The notes beneath the pieces were generated by a model, which worked only from the letters and a program-made list of their open reading frames with translations, was not told the origin of the DNA and ran no database searches. The position numbers and the translations under genes were made by a program. From Bacteroidota bacterium (GTDB lineage: Bacteria > Bacteroidota > Bacteroidia > AKYH767-A > JABDAW01), in the NCBI GenBank assembly GCA_023251595.1, contig JAHEYM010000267.1, forward strand, positions 1 through 5,973: a stretch of DNA of 5,973 nt, in the 5' to 3' direction. Of the stretch, positions 5,495-5,973 are shown in pieces; position 1 is the stretch's first letter, and every line of letters begins with the position of its first letter.

Positions 5495-5973
5495 ATGATG
5501 CTCAACGAACTTTCTGCGATTTCTCCTATTGATGGCCGTTACCGGAAACAAACCGAATCATTATCCGGCTATTTCTCCGAATTTGCTTTAATAAGATATC
5601 GTGTATTTGTTGAAATTGAATATTTTATCGCACTCTGCAAATTACCGCTTCCCGAACTACGTAATTTTGATCAGGATAAAATAGCAGCACTTCGTAAAAT
5701 TCATCAGAACTTTTCGATTGAAGATGCTACTGAAATAAAACAAATAGAAGCGAAAACAAATCACGATGTAAAGGCAGTAGAATATTTTATTAAATCGCGT
5801 TTCGATCAATTGGAATTAACGCCATTTCGCGAATTCGTACATTTCGGACTTACCTCTCAGGATATTAATAATACAGCAATTCCTGGCTCCGTAAAAGATT
5901 TTCTCGACGCTGATTTCTCAGATATTTTTACAAAACTGATTACCCGATTATCCGAGCTTTCAATTACATGGAA
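5495..5973 (+). CDS. purB: Adenylosuccinate lyase, N-terminal part (runs off the window)
   Basis: The first 159 codons are present and open to the right edge. PurB is a cytoplasmic homotetrameric lyase of the fumarase/aspartase superfamily that acts twice in purine synthesis: it releases fumarate from SAICAR to give AICAR, and from adenylosuccinate to give AMP. The start SAISPIDGRY (7-16) is the substrate-binding signature of the E. coli-type PurB. The TNHDVKAVEYF motif is at 88-98, with the conserved histidine at 90, and HFGLTSQDINNT is at 116-127, with the TS pair that contacts substrate. The catalytic serine loop and the C-terminal domain lie beyond the window. Two adjacent ATGs (5495, 5498) are possible; the first gives the same spacing to SPxDGRY as the E. 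coli enzyme. It has its own predicted promoter and is a housekeeping gene with no evident link to the efflux or signalling genes. Confidence 0.96.
   Translation, partial: MMLNELSAISPIDGRYRKQTESLSGYFSEFALIRYRVFVEIEYFIALCKLPLPELRNFDQDKIAALRKIHQNFSIEDATEIKQIEAKTNHDVKAVEYFIKSRFDQLELTPFREFVHFGLTSQDINNTAIPGSVKDFLDADFSDIFTKLITRLSELSITW

Noticed and set aside
1..5973. Mobile element, CRISPR array, toxin-antitoxin, riboswitch or RNA gene
   Set aside because: No spaced repeat array, transposase, integrase, terminal repeats or structured RNA element was seen; almost all the sequence is accounted for by six genes and short spacers.

Overview
The window looks like an ordinary chromosomal stretch from a member of the Bacteroidota. 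The evidence is the promoter style (TAnnTTTG -7 elements just upstream of three transcription units), the lack of Shine-Dalgarno sequences at most starts, the moderately AT-rich composition, and protein styles typical of the phylum: a lipoprotein RND adaptor, a HAMP-less two-TM histidine kinase of the RprX type, and a PurB of the SPIDGRY type. The genus cannot be told from the sequence.

Layout. Positions 37-3184 on the minus strand hold a tightly packed efflux operon, transcribed in the order TetR/AcrR-family regulator (3184-2573), TolC-family outer-membrane channel (2564-1200), RND/HlyD-type periplasmic adaptor lipoprotein (1167-37). The inner-membrane RND permease expected next would lie beyond position 1 and is not in the window. 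Positions 3185-3325 are a 141-bp divergent control region. Positions 3326-5421 on the plus strand encode a sensor histidine kinase and an OmpR-family response regulator that overlap by one base (TAATG). They are followed by a hairpin terminator (5435-5469). A new promoter then starts purB (adenylosuccinate lyase), which runs off the right edge (5495-5973, first 159 codons).

How they work together. The TetR protein probably represses its own efflux operon: an inverted repeat with 7-bp arms sits exactly over the predicted -33/-7 promoter of that operon. The two-component pair is probably autoregulated: two GTTAAA direct repeats, 11 bp apart, lie about 48 bp upstream of the predicted start of the kinase transcript, whose promoter lacks a recognisable -33 box. 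A 16-bp perfect palindrome lies between these two sites. The predicted -7 element of the kinase promoter ends only 6 bp before the kinase ATG, which points to a leaderless or nearly leaderless mRNA. Whether the kinase/regulator pair also controls the efflux genes is open; the shared intergenic region makes it plausible.

No CRISPR, mobile element, RNA gene or clearly new system was found. The most interesting part is the architecture of the 141-bp divergent region. All regulatory calls are from reading the sequence alone and have not been tested by any search or experiment.
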